From Brasilonema sennae CENA114 (GTDB lineage: Bacteria > Cyanobacteriota > Cyanobacteriia > Cyanobacteriales > Nostocaceae), in NCBI RefSeq assembly GCF_006968745.1, contig NZ_CP030118.1, forward strand, positions 6,964,284-7,028,283: 64,000 bases of DNA. Direction: 5' to 3'. The stretch's first letter is position 1. Every line of letters starts with the position of its first letter. This document shows positions 1 to 9,900 of this stretch, piece by piece. The notes under the pieces are model-generated. The model had not been told where the DNA came from, searched no databases, and worked only from the letters and a program-made list of their open reading frames with translations. Position numbers and translations under genes: made by a program.

Positions 1-1
1 T

Positions 2-346
2 TTTGCTATTGCTAGATTTGGTCTATTTATACGCCAGCTTAATTTCTCTCTGACTCAACAGCAACACGAACCAGCACCACATCCTTTTTTCACCTCAGAA
101 AATTTGGGTATTTGTTTGGTAATATTTGGTATTTTTACTTTACTTTTAGCAGTCTGGCGATACAATCAAGTTTTTTCTCAAATTGAAGAAGGAAACTATC
201 AACCCAGTAAGTTCACCGTTTGGGTAATGACTGGAGTAGTCATTATTTTTGGAATCCTCAGTATTCCTTTGCTCCTTTTGCGAAGTAATGCGCCTCGTTC
301 CCCGTATCGGGTTCCAAATCAACCACTGTCACGTCATTTCCGTTAA
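2..346 (+). CDS. DUF202 (YidH-like) small membrane protein, 5'-truncated by window edge
   Basis: The reading frame is open from base 2, and its upstream part reads FAIARFGLFIRQL, the conserved segment that follows the N-terminal E-R-T-F-L-A-W-x-R motif of DUF202 proteins. The beginning therefore lies outside the window; the TTG at 104 is only the first start-like codon inside it. Two hydrophobic segments are visible (about GICLVIFGIFTLLLAVW and WVMTGVVIIFGILSIPLLLL), separated by a short polar loop, and the tail is basic. The family is an inner-membrane protein of unknown function. Confidence 0.75.
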   Translation, partial: FAIARFGLFIRQLNFSLTQQQHEPAPHPFFTSENLGICLVIFGIFTLLLAVWRYNQVFSQIEEGNYQPSKFTVWVMTGVVIIFGILSIPLLLLRSNAPRSPYRVPNQPLSRHFR

Positions 347-484
347 CTTTCAAACAGATTTACTGACTGAAAGTATACTAAAAATACAGAGAAATCATCA
401 TCTATAAAAAGGTTTTATTAATTACAAACAATTGGTATATTAAAAACGATATGACTCAGTCTTGCGGAAAAAAATATTAGGATT

Positions 485-1066
485 ATGGCTTTAACTGCTT
501 CAACAATGTTACCACTAGGTACTAAAGCGCCAGATTTTCATCTACTGGATGTGCTACATGAAGAAACGATTTCGCTTTCGACTTTTGCTGATAAACAAGG
601 TTTACTTGTGATGTTTATTTGTCAGCATTGCCCGTTTGTAAAGCTTGTAAAGTCAGAATTGGCGCAGTTGGGAAAAGATTACGTTCATAATGGTTTAGGA
701 ATGGTTGCCATTAGTAGCAATGATGTCCATAATTATCCAGATGATGATCCTGAATTTCTCAGGGCAATGGCGATAGAACTTGATTTTAAGTTTCCTTTTT
801 GCTATGACGAAAGCCAAAAAACTGCAAAAGCTTACACAGCAGCTTGCACACCAGATTTCTTTCTCTTTGATGACAGGCGTCAACTTGTTTATCGAGGACA
901 ATTGGATGATAGTCGCCCTGGTAATGGCAAAGCTGTAACAGGTAGAGATCTACGCGCAGCTATTGACGCAGTATTGTCCGGTCAACGAGTTACAGACAAC
1001 CAAATGCCCAGTATTGGTTGCAATATCAAGTGGAAACCGGGCAACGAACCCAGCTATTTTGGTTAA
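485..1066 (+). CDS. Peroxiredoxin-like thioredoxin-fold protein (PRX_like1 type)
   Basis: 193 aa AhpC/TSA-Redoxin-type thioredoxin-fold protein. It starts with the typical LGTKAPDFHLLD segment and carries a C-Q-H-C active site (Cys46/Cys49) followed by PFVK, the signature of the small 'thioredoxin family protein' group common in cyanobacteria, then the TPDFFLFD strand that carries the cis-proline. It has no signal peptide, so it is probably cytoplasmic. The expected activity is thiol-disulfide or peroxide reduction; the substrate is unknown. It is a single gene facing a convergent neighbour, with a shared hairpin terminator behind it. Confidence 0.85.
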   Translation: MALTASTMLPLGTKAPDFHLLDVLHEETISLSTFADKQGLLVMFICQHCPFVKLVKSELAQLGKDYVHNGLGMVAISSNDVHNYPDDDPEFLRAMAIELDFKFPFCYDESQKTAKAYTAACTPDFFLFDDRRQLVYRGQLDDSRPGNGKAVTGRDLRAAIDAVLSGQRVTDNQMPSIGCNIKWKPGNEPSYFG

Positions 1067-1095
1067 AGAACACAGAACAGTGAACAGTGAATAAT

Positions 1096-1136
1096 TGATA
1101 ACTGGTAAGTGGTAACTGGTAACTGATAACTGATAA
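1096..1136. repeat. Heptameric short tandem repeat (TGATAAC/TGGTAAC type)
   Basis: Degenerate 7-bp units of the TGATAAC, TGGTAAC and TAAGTGG kind lie directly downstream of the peroxiredoxin-like gene. Such STRR heptamers are a hallmark of heterocystous cyanobacterial intergenic DNA. Confidence 0.7.
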
Positions 1137-1179
1137 AAATCCTCCTGAACAAAGGAGAAATAATTGCAAAGGAGGATTT
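1137..1179. terminator. Hairpin between convergent genes
   Basis: The arm AAATCCTCC (1137-1145) pairs with GGAGGATTT (1171-1179) across a 25-nt loop. The arms begin with A and end with T runs, so it can act in both directions, ending the + gene at 1066 and the - gene at 1199. Confidence 0.55.
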
Positions 1180-1198
1180 CTATGATTTACTTTTACCT

Positions 1199-1825
1199 TT
1201 AGTGTTTTATTTCTAAACTAAGGACGTAAGATCCTAGTTGGATTTTTCCTGCCCACAATTCGTACTCCACTCGTAGATGCTTTGGTAGGGGGTGTCCGTC
1301 GAGTGTTAGGCTGCGGGTGAAATTTCTTAAGCGAATAGGTTCGCTAGGTTGTAATGATTCAACAGGTAACCAGTAGCGAGTAATGCCGTAAACTCCCTGT
1401 TCCCAAAAGTGACGATAACTCAACTGACCATTTCCTTGCATAGTCATAGTCACTCTGTACGGGGAAATTTCCAGCCATAATACTCGCGGACCACTAGGAA
1501 CTGGAGTGCTACTTTGTTCTTGGCAAAGTGTGTTGTTTGTCAGCAGAAAGTCGTCTACGCTTTGAGAGTCTTTTACAGGTGGTGCGGACAAAAGTAAATG
1601 GAATCTGTCACGATCTTTTTGGTAGAGTGTTGCGGCAGTTTCCACAACAGACCAAACTGGTAGATCTGTGGAAATAAGTGATAGGCACACGGGCTTGCGA
1701 TGGTGAGTAAGCATGGGAGCGATAAGGGCAAAAAGCCAATCAATGAGATGAGTTACAAGAAGAAATTGATAAAGATTAGTAGAGCTGGGGGAGCAAGGAA
1801 AGCGATACGATACTAGCGCAGTCAA
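1199..1825 (-). CDS. Conserved cyanobacterial hypothetical protein
   Basis: 208 aa protein of no family I recognise. The N-terminal part is moderately hydrophobic (VTHLIDWLFALIAPML). The C-terminal half is rich in aromatic residues and short beta-type segments (VLWLEISPYRVTMTM, YELWAGKIQLGSYVLSLEI). The start is uncertain: the ATG at 1825 lies only 15 bp from the divergent aroA start, leaving almost no room for two promoters, so either this gene starts further in or the promoters lie inside coding sequence. Confidence 0.6.
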   Translation of the reverse strand: MTALVSYRFPCSPSSTNLYQFLLVTHLIDWLFALIAPMLTHHRKPVCLSLISTDLPVWSVVETAATLYQKDRDRFHLLLSAPPVKDSQSVDDFLLTNNTLCQEQSSTPVPSGPRVLWLEISPYRVTMTMQGNGQLSYRHFWEQGVYGITRYWLPVESLQPSEPIRLRNFTRSLTLDGHPLPKHLRVEYELWAGKIQLGSYVLSLEIKH

Positions 1826-1840
1826 CGCCAGTTTATCTTA

Positions 1841-3193
1841 ATGTCAGCTTCTGTTATAACCGTAGAAAAGAGGGAGAGCGCTTCTCAAAACTTAATCATT
1901 GAGCCTGCTGCTTCTCTATCTCTACAAGGTCGCATCCGTGTTCCAGGTGATAAATCTATCTCCCATAGAGCTTTGATGCTGGGCGCAATAGCCGAAGGCG
2001 AAACCCAGATTTCCGGTCTACTTTTGGGAGAAGATCCCCGTAGCACAGCAAGCTGTTTCCAAGCGATGGGGGCAGAAATTTCCGAGTTGAATACGGAATT
2101 GGTGCGGGTTAAAGGCATCGGTTTAGGAAACTTACAAGAACCAGTTGATGTCTTAGATGCTGGTAACTCTGGAACAACGATACGCCTGATGCTGGGACTT
2201 TTGGCATCTCATGCTGGGCGCTTTTTTACCGTGACAGGTGATAGTTCCTTGCGATCGCGTCCCATGTCCCGTGTTATCAAACCATTACAAGAAATGGGAT
2301 CGCAAATTTGGGGACGAAAAGGTAATACACTTGCACCACTTGCAGTTCAAGGAAAGTCCCTCAAACCTATTCACTACAATTCCCCCATCGCCTCTGCCCA
2401 AGTGAAATCTTGCATTCTCCTTGCAGGTTTGACGACAGAGGGAAAAACGATTGTGACAGAACCATCACTTTCACGCGATCACAGCGAACGCATGCTACGG
2501 GCATTTGGGGCAAATTTAGTTACAGACCACCAAACCAACAGTGTCACAATCACTGGGCCTACTCAACTTTACGGGCAAACAGTGATTGTTCCAGGCGATA
2601 TAAGTTCCGCAGCTTTTTGGTTAGTCGCTGGGGCAATTGTACCAGATTCTGAACTGGTTATTGAAAATGTTGGAGTAAATCCCACCCGCACAGGCATTTT
2701 AGAAGCCTTGGCGATGATGGGAGCAGATATCCAACAGGAAAATCAGCGGGAGGTGGCTGGGGAACCAGTCGCTGATTTACGAGTGCGTTCCAGTCGTTTG
2801 AAAAGTTGCACTATCTCTGGTGATATTATCCCTAGGTTGATTGATGAAATCCCAATTTTGGCAGTGGCAGCGGTTTTCGCGCAAGGAACGACGATCATTC
2901 GGGACGCTGCTGAGTTAAGAGTCAAAGAAAGCGATCGCATTGCTGTCACAGCACAGCAACTCAACAAAATGGGGGCACAGGTGACAGAATTACCTGATGG
3001 TATGGAAATCACTGGCGGAACCTCCCTATCGGGTGCTGAGGTTGATAGTCATACTGATCACCGGATTGCGATGAGTTTGGCGATCGCATCTCTCAAAGCT
3101 TCTGGTCAAACGATTATCCAGCGTGCAGAAGCAGCAGCGGTATCCTACCCAGAATTTTTTACCACACTGCAACAAGTTTGTGGCGATGGCTAA
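1841..3193 (+). CDS. aroA: 3-phosphoshikimate 1-carboxyvinyltransferase (EPSP synthase)
   Basis: Penultimate shikimate-pathway enzyme, converting shikimate-3-phosphate plus PEP to EPSP. It is 450 aa, full length. The motifs appear in order: PGDKSISHRA (Lys38, Ser39, Arg43) for substrate binding, the LDAGNSGTTIRLM loop for PEP binding, RPMSRV, SAQVKSCILLAGL, SRDHSERMLRAFG, DEIPILAVAA with the catalytic Asp/Glu, RVKESDRI, and DHRIAMSLAIA near the C-terminus. The SAQVKS and DHSERML forms resemble the Bacillus/CP4-like branch rather than E. coli. It is followed closely by a strong hairpin terminator. Confidence 0.97.
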   Translation: MSASVITVEKRESASQNLIIEPAASLSLQGRIRVPGDKSISHRALMLGAIAEGETQISGLLLGEDPRSTASCFQAMGAEISELNTELVRVKGIGLGNLQEPVDVLDAGNSGTTIRLMLGLLASHAGRFFTVTGDSSLRSRPMSRVIKPLQEMGSQIWGRKGNTLAPLAVQGKSLKPIHYNSPIASAQVKSCILLAGLTTEGKTIVTEPSLSRDHSERMLRAFGANLVTDHQTNSVTITGPTQLYGQTVIVPGDISSAAFWLVAGAIVPDSELVIENVGVNPTRTGILEALAMMGADIQQENQREVAGEPVADLRVRSSRLKSCTISGDIIPRLIDEIPILAVAAVFAQGTTIIRDAAELRVKESDRIAVTAQQLNKMGAQVTELPDGMEITGGTSLSGAEVDSHTDHRIAMSLAIASLKASGQTIIQRAEAAAVSYPEFFTTLQQVCGDG

Positions 3194-3225
3194 ATAAAGT
3201 CTGTTGTGGCTTAGATTTCTATGCA

Positions 3226-3250
3226 AAAGCCTGCATAAGCAGGCTTTATT
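3226..3250 (+). terminator. Rho-independent-type terminator after aroA
   Basis: A 9-bp perfect stem, AAAGCCTGC (3226-3234) and GCAGGCTTT (3239-3247), with a 4-nt ATAA loop, ends in a T-rich tail 32 bp past the aroA stop. Confidence 0.75.
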
Positions 3251-3362
3251 GGCGTAAATAACTGCAACAGCAGCATTAAAATATTGCTCAATTTAGATAC
3301 AATATCAGTTTTCGGACTCAAATGAAATACAACTCATTAAGTAACAAAACCCATTAAGATTT

Positions 3363-5156
3363 ATGAAGTCTAGTATTTTTAAACAACTTTTCCAACGTAG
3401 TTGGATTTTCACTTTACTGAGTCTATTGGTAGTAGTAGCCCTCAATGGTTGTAATCCCAGTCAGTTTAAAAGCCAAGCGGCTCAAGTTCCGCGAATGATC
3501 ACTGCTACTCTGGGTGCACCTTCAACTTTTAACTCAGCATTGAATGAGACGGCATATGGCGTTTTTGGCTTTATCTACGACTCATTGATAAATGAAAATC
3601 CTCTTACCAACAAGCAAGAGCCTGCTTTAGCCGAGTCCTGGGAAGTTTTTGACAATGGTAAGCGGATTATTATTACCCTCAGAGAAGGACTAAAGTGGTC
3701 AGATGGTCAGCCAATGACTGCTGATGATGTTGTGTTTTCTTACAACGAAATTTACTTAAATCCAAAAATTCCCACTCCTGTTAAGGACTCTCTGAAAATT
3801 GGTGAAAGTGGGGCAACACCAAATGTAAAAAAACTTGATGAACGACGCGTGGAATTCACGATACCCGAACCTTTTGCTCCTTTTTTAAGATGGGTAGGCG
3901 GTATCACAATTCTGCCTGCTCATGTTCTACAGGAGTCTGTTCGCACAACTGGTTCTGATGGGAATCCCAAGTTTTTTTCAATGTGGGGAACAGACACTGA
4001 TCCAAAAAAAATTGTGGGGAACGGTCCTTATGTGATGGAAAGTTACATTCCAAGTCAGCGAGTGATATTCAAGCGTAACCCATACTACTGGCGCAAAGAT
4101 ACTCAAGGCAAACCTCAACCTTACATTGAGCGCATTGTTTACCAAATTATTGAATCTACTGACAATCAGTTAATCAGTTTTCGCTCTGGGCAGCTAGATG
4201 ATTTGGAAGTGACCCCGGAAGGGTTTAGTTTGCTTAAACGAGAGGAAAAGCGAGTAGGTTTCAACATTTATAACGGAGGACCTGATACAGGCACAAGTTT
4301 TATTGCTTTTAATCTCACTAAAGGCAAAAATCCTAAAGGACAACCTTTTGTAGATCCAATCAAGTCTCGTTGGTTTAATAAAAAGGAATTCAGACAAGCT
4401 ATAGCCTATGCAATTAACCGTGAAGCGATGAAAATAAATGTTTTTCGCGGACTAGGAGAACCGCAAAATTCCTTTGTTTATGTCAAAAGTCCCTTCTACC
4501 TTCCACCAGAAAAAGGGTTAAAAGTTTACAATTACGATCCAGAGAAAGCAAAGAAATTACTATTACAAGCCGGTTTCAAATATAATTCTCAGAATCAACT
4601 GTTGGATGCTGATGGCAACCGAGTCAGATTTACGCTGTTAACCAATGTAGAAAGGAAAACTAGGGCAGATATGGCAGCGCAAATCAGACAGGATTTGGCT
4701 AACATTGGAATTCATCTTGATTTGCAAGTCCTTACTTTTAACGCCTATATAGATAAACTTAAAGTGTCCCAGAACTGGGATTGTTACCTTGGTGGGTTTC
4801 TTGGCGGCGGCGTTGAACCTCACGGTGCTAGCAATATCTGGAGAATTAAAGGAGCATCCCACGCATTTAATCAAGGTTCACAACCCGGTAAACCTCCAAT
4901 CATTGGCTGGGAACCTTCCGATTGGGAAAAGGAAATTGACCGACTTTATGTTAAGGGTGCACAAGAATTGGATGAGAACAAGCGCAAAGAAATTTATTAC
5001 GAATATCAGCGAATTGCCTCGGAACAGTTACCGTTTATTCACTTGGTAGAACGGTTAAATTTGCAGGCAGTGCGCGATCGCTTCCAAGGTATCAAATACA
5101 CAGCCCTAGGTGGCCCATTCTGGAACTTGTATGAAATCAAAGTTACAGAAAACTAG
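3363..5156 (+). CDS. Peptide/oligopeptide ABC transporter substrate-binding lipoprotein (SBP_bac_5)
   Basis: 597 aa member of solute-binding family 5 (DppA/OppA-like). A basic n-region and hydrophobic core (WIFTLLSLLVVVAL) lead to a lipobox L-N-G-C with Cys30, so the mature protein should be membrane-anchored in the periplasm. Family hallmarks are visible: PALAESWEVFDNGKRIIITLREGLKWSDGQPMTADDVVFS (read in parts), the NPYYW segment, FRQAIAYAINREAM and YDPEKAKKLL. No permease or ATPase gene is adjacent, so the partner transporter is encoded elsewhere. The ligand is not deducible. Confidence 0.92.
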   Translation: MKSSIFKQLFQRSWIFTLLSLLVVVALNGCNPSQFKSQAAQVPRMITATLGAPSTFNSALNETAYGVFGFIYDSLINENPLTNKQEPALAESWEVFDNGKRIIITLREGLKWSDGQPMTADDVVFSYNEIYLNPKIPTPVKDSLKIGESGATPNVKKLDERRVEFTIPEPFAPFLRWVGGITILPAHVLQESVRTTGSDGNPKFFSMWGTDTDPKKIVGNGPYVMESYIPSQRVIFKRNPYYWRKDTQGKPQPYIERIVYQIIESTDNQLISFRSGQLDDLEVTPEGFSLLKREEKRVGFNIYNGGPDTGTSFIAFNLTKGKNPKGQPFVDPIKSRWFNKKEFRQAIAYAINREAMKINVFRGLGEPQNSFVYVKSPFYLPPEKGLKVYNYDPEKAKKLLLQAGFKYNSQNQLLDADGNRVRFTLLTNVERKTRADMAAQIRQDLANIGIHLDLQVLTFNAYIDKLKVSQNWDCYLGGFLGGGVEPHGASNIWRIKGASHAFNQGSQPGKPPIIGWEPSDWEKEIDRLYVKGAQELDENKRKEIYYEYQRIASEQLPFIHLVERLNLQAVRDRFQGIKYTALGGPFWNLYEIKVTEN

Positions 5157-5227
5157 TTGTGTATAGGTTGGGCTAAATTCAGGCTGCAAAATATCAAAGC
5201 AACCAATTTTTGTTTACCGCTAAAGGA

Positions 5228-5560
5228 CTAACAACCCGAAAGCGGTACCACAGTTTCAGCAGCTTGTTTTCTCCCATGACGGGGGTGAAGATGCAAGGTG
5301 ATTTCCGTATCGAGTCGCTTGAGGAAAATGAGTAGTTTGCCCTCACTGAATCGTTGAAACTCTCCTTTCATCAGATGAGATACTTCTGGCTGTAGAATGC
5401 CGAGAAAGTCACTGATTTCGCGCTGTTTCAAGTTACGTTCTTTCAGGAGGTGGAGTACGACAATGCCTATCTTATCACGGGTAAAAAGTTCCTCTGCATC
5501 CTCTAAACCGAGGTCAGCGAATACGTTTGGGTTGGGTAAACCCTCAACAAGGATGGACAA
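5228..5560 (-). CDS. HigA-like XRE antitoxin, orphan, N-terminus displaced by a MITE
   Basis: About 110 aa protein with the layout of the small XRE antitoxins of the HTH_37/HigA group: the NVFADLGLEDAEELFTRDKIG lead-in (read in two parts), then a helix-turn-helix (KQREISDFLGILQPEVSHLMKG), then FSEGKLLIFLKRLDTEITLHLHP. The only start-like codon is a TTG at 5560, inside the terminal inverted repeat of a palindromic element (5551-5677), so the native start was probably cut off. No toxin gene exists on this strand in the 1.4 kb upstream. It is either a remnant or an orphan antitoxin. Confidence 0.6.
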   Translation of the reverse strand: MSILVEGLPNPNVFADLGLEDAEELFTRDKIGIVVLHLLKERNLKQREISDFLGILQPEVSHLMKGEFQRFSEGKLLIFLKRLDTEITLHLHPRHGRKQAAETVVPLSGC

Positions 5561-5677
5561 CCCTTGTATTTTTGCGGCCTCCAGTCAACTAGTTTTGCCC
5601 AAATTCGCAGGCTAAGCCGCAAAAACACACCCAGATTTTGGGTTTTACGAGTAGACATTGTGTAGGGTTGTCCATCC
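5551..5677. mobile_element. MITE-like palindromic element
   Basis: Terminal inverted repeats GGATGGACAACCCT (5551-5564) and AGGGTTGTCCATCC (5664-5677), 14 bp perfect, with an inner pair TTTTTGCGGC (5569-5578) and GCCGCAAAAA (5616-5625). It is 127 bp long and has no coding capacity. No clear target-site duplication was seen. Confidence 0.6.
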
Positions 5678-5694
5678 AAGGCTCATGGAAAATC

Positions 5695-5843
5695 AGGACT
5701 TACGCAACTGGCACATTTTTATTCAAACTGTCACACGGGGATAATTTGGCTATAACGTTTATAAATCAATGCTTACCAGTATTTACCTCCATTTGAAATA
5801 TATGTGCCAGTTGACCTTATATTGTGACGCTTGCGTAAGTCCT
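5695..5843. mobile_element. MITE-like element with AGGACTTACGCAA ends
   Basis: 13-bp perfect inverted ends AGGACTTACGCAA (5695-5707) and TTGCGTAAGTCCT (5831-5843), with a subterminal pair AACTGGCACAT (5706-5716) and ATGTGCCAGTT (5802-5812). It is 149 bp, non-coding. The AGGACTTACGCA end is one I associate with a dispersed cyanobacterial element family. Confidence 0.65.
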
Positions 5844-6075
5844 AAAAATGAAGCGGCTGTTTTCTTCAAAAACAGGTTCTTCTGTCATGGTTGTTGCTCT
5901 CTAGCTAGCGCGTCCTTATAGCGTTGTTTAACCAGGTCAATATCAGTCTGTGGAGTTTTTATACCTTTCTAACGTGTATTATTGGGAAAAAATCCTAAAA
6001 ATCTGTTGTAGCGGCTTCAATGAGAAATTACCCTTAGGGGTACTGACTTTGTCAAAGCATATCTGCCATATTTAG

Positions 6076-6176
6076 AAATCATTGCTCCCCGCTATATGTA
6101 AAAAAATGTAAAAAAATGCAATATCTTTCATAAAACAGGCATCTGAAACCTGATTAATCAATGTACGTGCATTATT
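6076..6176. repeat. Upstream repeat block, copy A
   Basis: About 100 bp beginning AAATCATTGCT, then TATATGTAAA, AAAACAGGCAT, TGAAAC and ATTAATCAAT. It matches a second block 484 bp downstream at roughly three bases in four by eye, including small runs of exact identity. Confidence 0.6.
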
Positions 6177-6332
6177 TAGAAATCTAGGACTTATGGACTT
6201 TACTTTGAGACAGTTACGTGCATCAACGCCACCGCACTCAATCTTCTTGGTTGAACTGAACAGAATACTGGCAAATTTTTCAATTTCTATCCCAAAAGTG
6301 CATCAGTGATGGGTGCTTAGATCTATGAACCC

Positions 6333-6451
6333 AAGTTGCTAGTTATCAAAAAGTGCCCCGACTTAAGTACAAAACTTATTTGTTGTAACTTGAAATATTT
6401 AGACATGTTTTTGTATGTTGTGATACTATTTAGGGGACTAACTAGCAACTT
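6333..6451. mobile_element. MITE-like palindromic element
   Basis: 13-bp perfect inverted repeats AAGTTGCTAGTTA (6333-6345) and TAACTAGCAACTT (6439-6451) bound 119 bp of non-coding DNA. It lies between the two upstream repeat blocks and may have moved in after they were duplicated. Confidence 0.5.
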
Positions 6452-6559
6452 GCGTTCTTAAGAATACAGAAAGAAAGCTAAATGAGTACTTAACTTCTGT
6501 TCTGCAAATCAAGTCATCCAATACCATGCCATAAAAATTTTGTCAATGCGTAAGCGCGA

Positions 6560-6660
6560 AAATCATTGCTTGCCGTTATATGTAAACACATGTAACAAAA
6601 AGTTGCATTTTGCATGAAACAGGCATGTGAAACAGTATTAATCAATATACGTACCTTTGT
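6560..6660. repeat. Upstream repeat block, copy B
   Basis: Partner of the block at 6076-6176, sharing the AAATCATTGCT start, the TATATGTAAA core, GAAACAGGCAT and ATTAATCAATATACGT. It is 300 bp upstream of the first synthetase start codon. Confidence 0.6.
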
Positions 6661-6961
6661 AATGCCAAAATGTCCATTTATTTTTTCGGCAATCCGAAAT
6701 CCATATTCAATCCTTTGTAGAGGAATGTAATTACGACCGAAAAAAGTTTATTTCAACTGAACTTCTCCTTGGCAAATGATCACAAAGCTTACTGCATATG
6801 AATTTGTGCGATTTTTGAAATTGGCTGACTAGGTAGATATTAATGGCTGACGCTTACTTTTTAATGAACCACAAGAAACGACTTCACAACTTTAAATAAA
6901 ACTCTTTTTTTACTAGCCGACGCTTCAGAACTGTTGGACTTTCACATGAGACTCAAGTAAG

Positions 6962-9900
6962 ATGACTGACTATTTAAATGATTTAAAATTTTCCACTTTT
7001 ATAGACCTGCTGCGCTACAGAGCACTAGACCAGCCAAATAAAGTAGGTTTTACCTTTTTACAGGATGGAGAAACAGAAAGCTCAAGCTTGACTTATCAAG
7101 AATTGGATAGACAGGCTCGGGCGATCGCGCAAGAGTTACAGTTATTAGGTGTTGCCAAGGGGGAACGTGCCCTACTTCTATATACGCCTGGTTTGGAATT
7201 TATTCCGGCATTTTTTGGCTGTTTGTATGCAGGGGTTGTTGCTGTTCCCGCCTATCCACCCCACTTAAATCGACCTATGCCAAGGTTGCAAGCGATTGTG
7301 GTGGATACTCAGGCAACGGTAGTGCTTACTACCGCCCAAATACTATCTAATGGCTCCCGTTTATTCACTCATACTCCAGAGTTGGGGGCTCTACAATGGC
7401 TTGCCACTGACAGTCTCACAGGTGGTCTGGAAGACCATTGGCAAAAGACGGAGGTAACTAGCGACACATTAGCTTTTCTGCAATATACTTCGGGTTCTAC
7501 CTCTACACCAAAAGGTGTGATGGTGAACCACGGAAATCTTTTACACAACCAACAACTGATCAAATCAGGTTTTGGACATACTGAGCAAACTATTGTCGTC
7601 GGCTGGTTGCCCCTGTTCCATGACATGGGTTTGATTGGGAATATGCTTCAGCCCCTGTACTTAGGAACTGAGTGTATCCTAATGCCGCCAGTGGCTTTTC
7701 TCCAAAATCCTTTCCGTTGGCTCCAAGCCATTTGCCGATACAAAGCGACCACAAGTGGTGGGCCGAATTTTGCTTATGATCTGTGTGTGAGCAAAATTAC
7801 TCCCGAACAACGGGCGACTCTTGACCTAAGTAGCTGGGAGGTGGCTTTTAACGGAGCCGAACCCGTCCGTGCCGAGACTATTGAGCGGTTTGCTCGAACT
7901 TTTGCTGATTCTGGCTTTCGACAAAAAGCTTTTTACCCATGTTATGGCATGGCAGAAACGACGCTCATTGTTTCTGGTGGTACCAAGGAAGCGCCGCCAG
8001 TATTCCAAAGCGTCGAGAAAGCGGCGCTAGAACAAAGTCGAGTCATTCCAGCCACTTTAGAGGATGGTGCGACTCAGAAATTAGTGAGTTCGGGTCAACC
8101 CTTGCAGGATTTGCGGGTTGTGATTGCCCACCCTGAGACATTAACTCGCTGTGCACCTGGAGAGGTAGGTGAGATTTGGGTTTCAGGTAACAGTGTGACT
8201 CAGGGTTACTGGAGGCGAACTGAGGAGACAGAACCCACTTTCCGCGCGTACCTCAAGGACTCTGGAGAAGGTTCATTTTTGCGTACAGGCGACTTAGGAT
8301 TTTTGTACTCAGGCGAACTCTTTGTTACTGGTCGCCTCAAGGATTTAATTATCATCCGTGGTCGCAACCATTACCCCCAGGACATTGAACTGACATTGGA
8401 ACAGAGCCATTCGGCACTGCAACCCACCTGTAGTGCGGCATTTGCCATTGATGTCACAGGTGAAGAACGGCTAGCAGTTGTTGTGGAAGTCAAGCGGAGC
8501 CACCTCCGGCATTTAAATGTCGAGGAGGTCGTGAAAGCTATTCGTCAAGCAGTTGCAGAACAACACGAGTTGCAAGTTTATGGTGTCTTACTGCTCAAGC
8601 CTGGAAGCATTCCCAAAACTTCCAGTGGCAAGATTCAACGTCATGCCTGCCGCGCTGATTATCTTAATGGCAGCCTGGATGTAGTAGGTAGCAGCATTTT
8701 GGAAGATACCTATGTCATGGAGAGCAAAGATAAACTGACTCGCGAAGCTCTGCTAGCAATAGAATCAAAACACCAAAAGCCGCTATTGGAGTCTTATCTT
8801 CAGGAGTGTGTGGCACGGGTGTTGAAGATAGCCCCGAACCAGTTGGACTTGCAGCAGCCCTTGAGTTCCTTGGGTCTGGACTCCTTGATGGCAACAGAAC
8901 TGCAGCACAGCATCGAAACCGATCTGGGTGTGGTTCTGCCGATGACGAGTTTCTTAGAAGGCGATAGTATAGTCCAACTTGTTAGCTTGGTGTTAACTCA
9001 GTTGGCTGCACCTAACCAACAAACCACTCTTGTCCCAGTTGTGGAAGCTGATGTTGAACAACCTCTGTCTTATGGTCAGCGCTCCCTGTGGTTTTTGTAC
9101 CAGCTAGCACCCCTAAGCCCAGCTTACAACATTGTCAATGCGGTGCGCATCAAGGGAGATATAGACATTCCTGCATTACAGCGTGCGTTTGAAAAACTGG
9201 TAGAACGCCATCCTGCTTTACGGACTACTTTCACTGCTTATTACGGGGAACCCGTTCAACAAGTTCACCAGCAGAGGGTCTTTGACTTCCACAAGCAAGA
9301 CATTTCCACTTGGAGTGAGGAGTCTGTGAACCAACGTCTGCTGGAAGAGGCGCACCGTCCCTTCAATCTGGAACGAGGTCCCCTGATGCGGGTAAATCTG
9401 TTTGCGCGGTCAGCACAAGAGCATATTCTGCAGCTGGGTGTACATCACATCGTGGGTGACTTCTGGTCCCTGGCAGTACTGGTGCAGGAGCTAGGAATAC
9501 TGTACGAGGCTCAAAAAGATGGTACTTCTGTGTCCCTTGCTCCTTTGCCACTACAGTACACTGACTATTCTCGCGCTACAGCAGAAATGCTAGCAAGTGC
9601 AGAAGGAGAGCGGTTTTGGGCATATTGGCAAAAGCAACTGGCGGGTCATTTACCAGTATTAAATTTATCCACCGATCGACCTCGACCACTGATTCAAACC
9701 TATCAGGGGGCAACTGTACCGTTCAAGCTGAGTGCAGATCTGACCCAGAGACTTAAGGCGCACAGTCGCACCCAAGGAGCCACCCTCTATATGACGTTAC
9801 TGGCTGCCTTTAAGGTGCTGCTCCATCGCTATACAGGTCAAGAAGATATTCTAGTAGGCTCGCCCACAGCGGGGCGGAATCGCGCTGATTTTGCGGCGCT

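Larger units (their letters stand above)
5844..6961. other. Long non-coding region upstream of the lipopeptide cluster
   Basis: About 1.1 kb without a convincing gene on either strand, AT-rich. It contains a palindromic element (6333-6451) and two copies of a diverged ~100-bp block (6076-6176 and 6560-6660). As it ends at the start of the first synthetase gene, the cluster promoter must lie here, but I cannot point to a confident -10/-35 pair. Confidence 0.6.
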
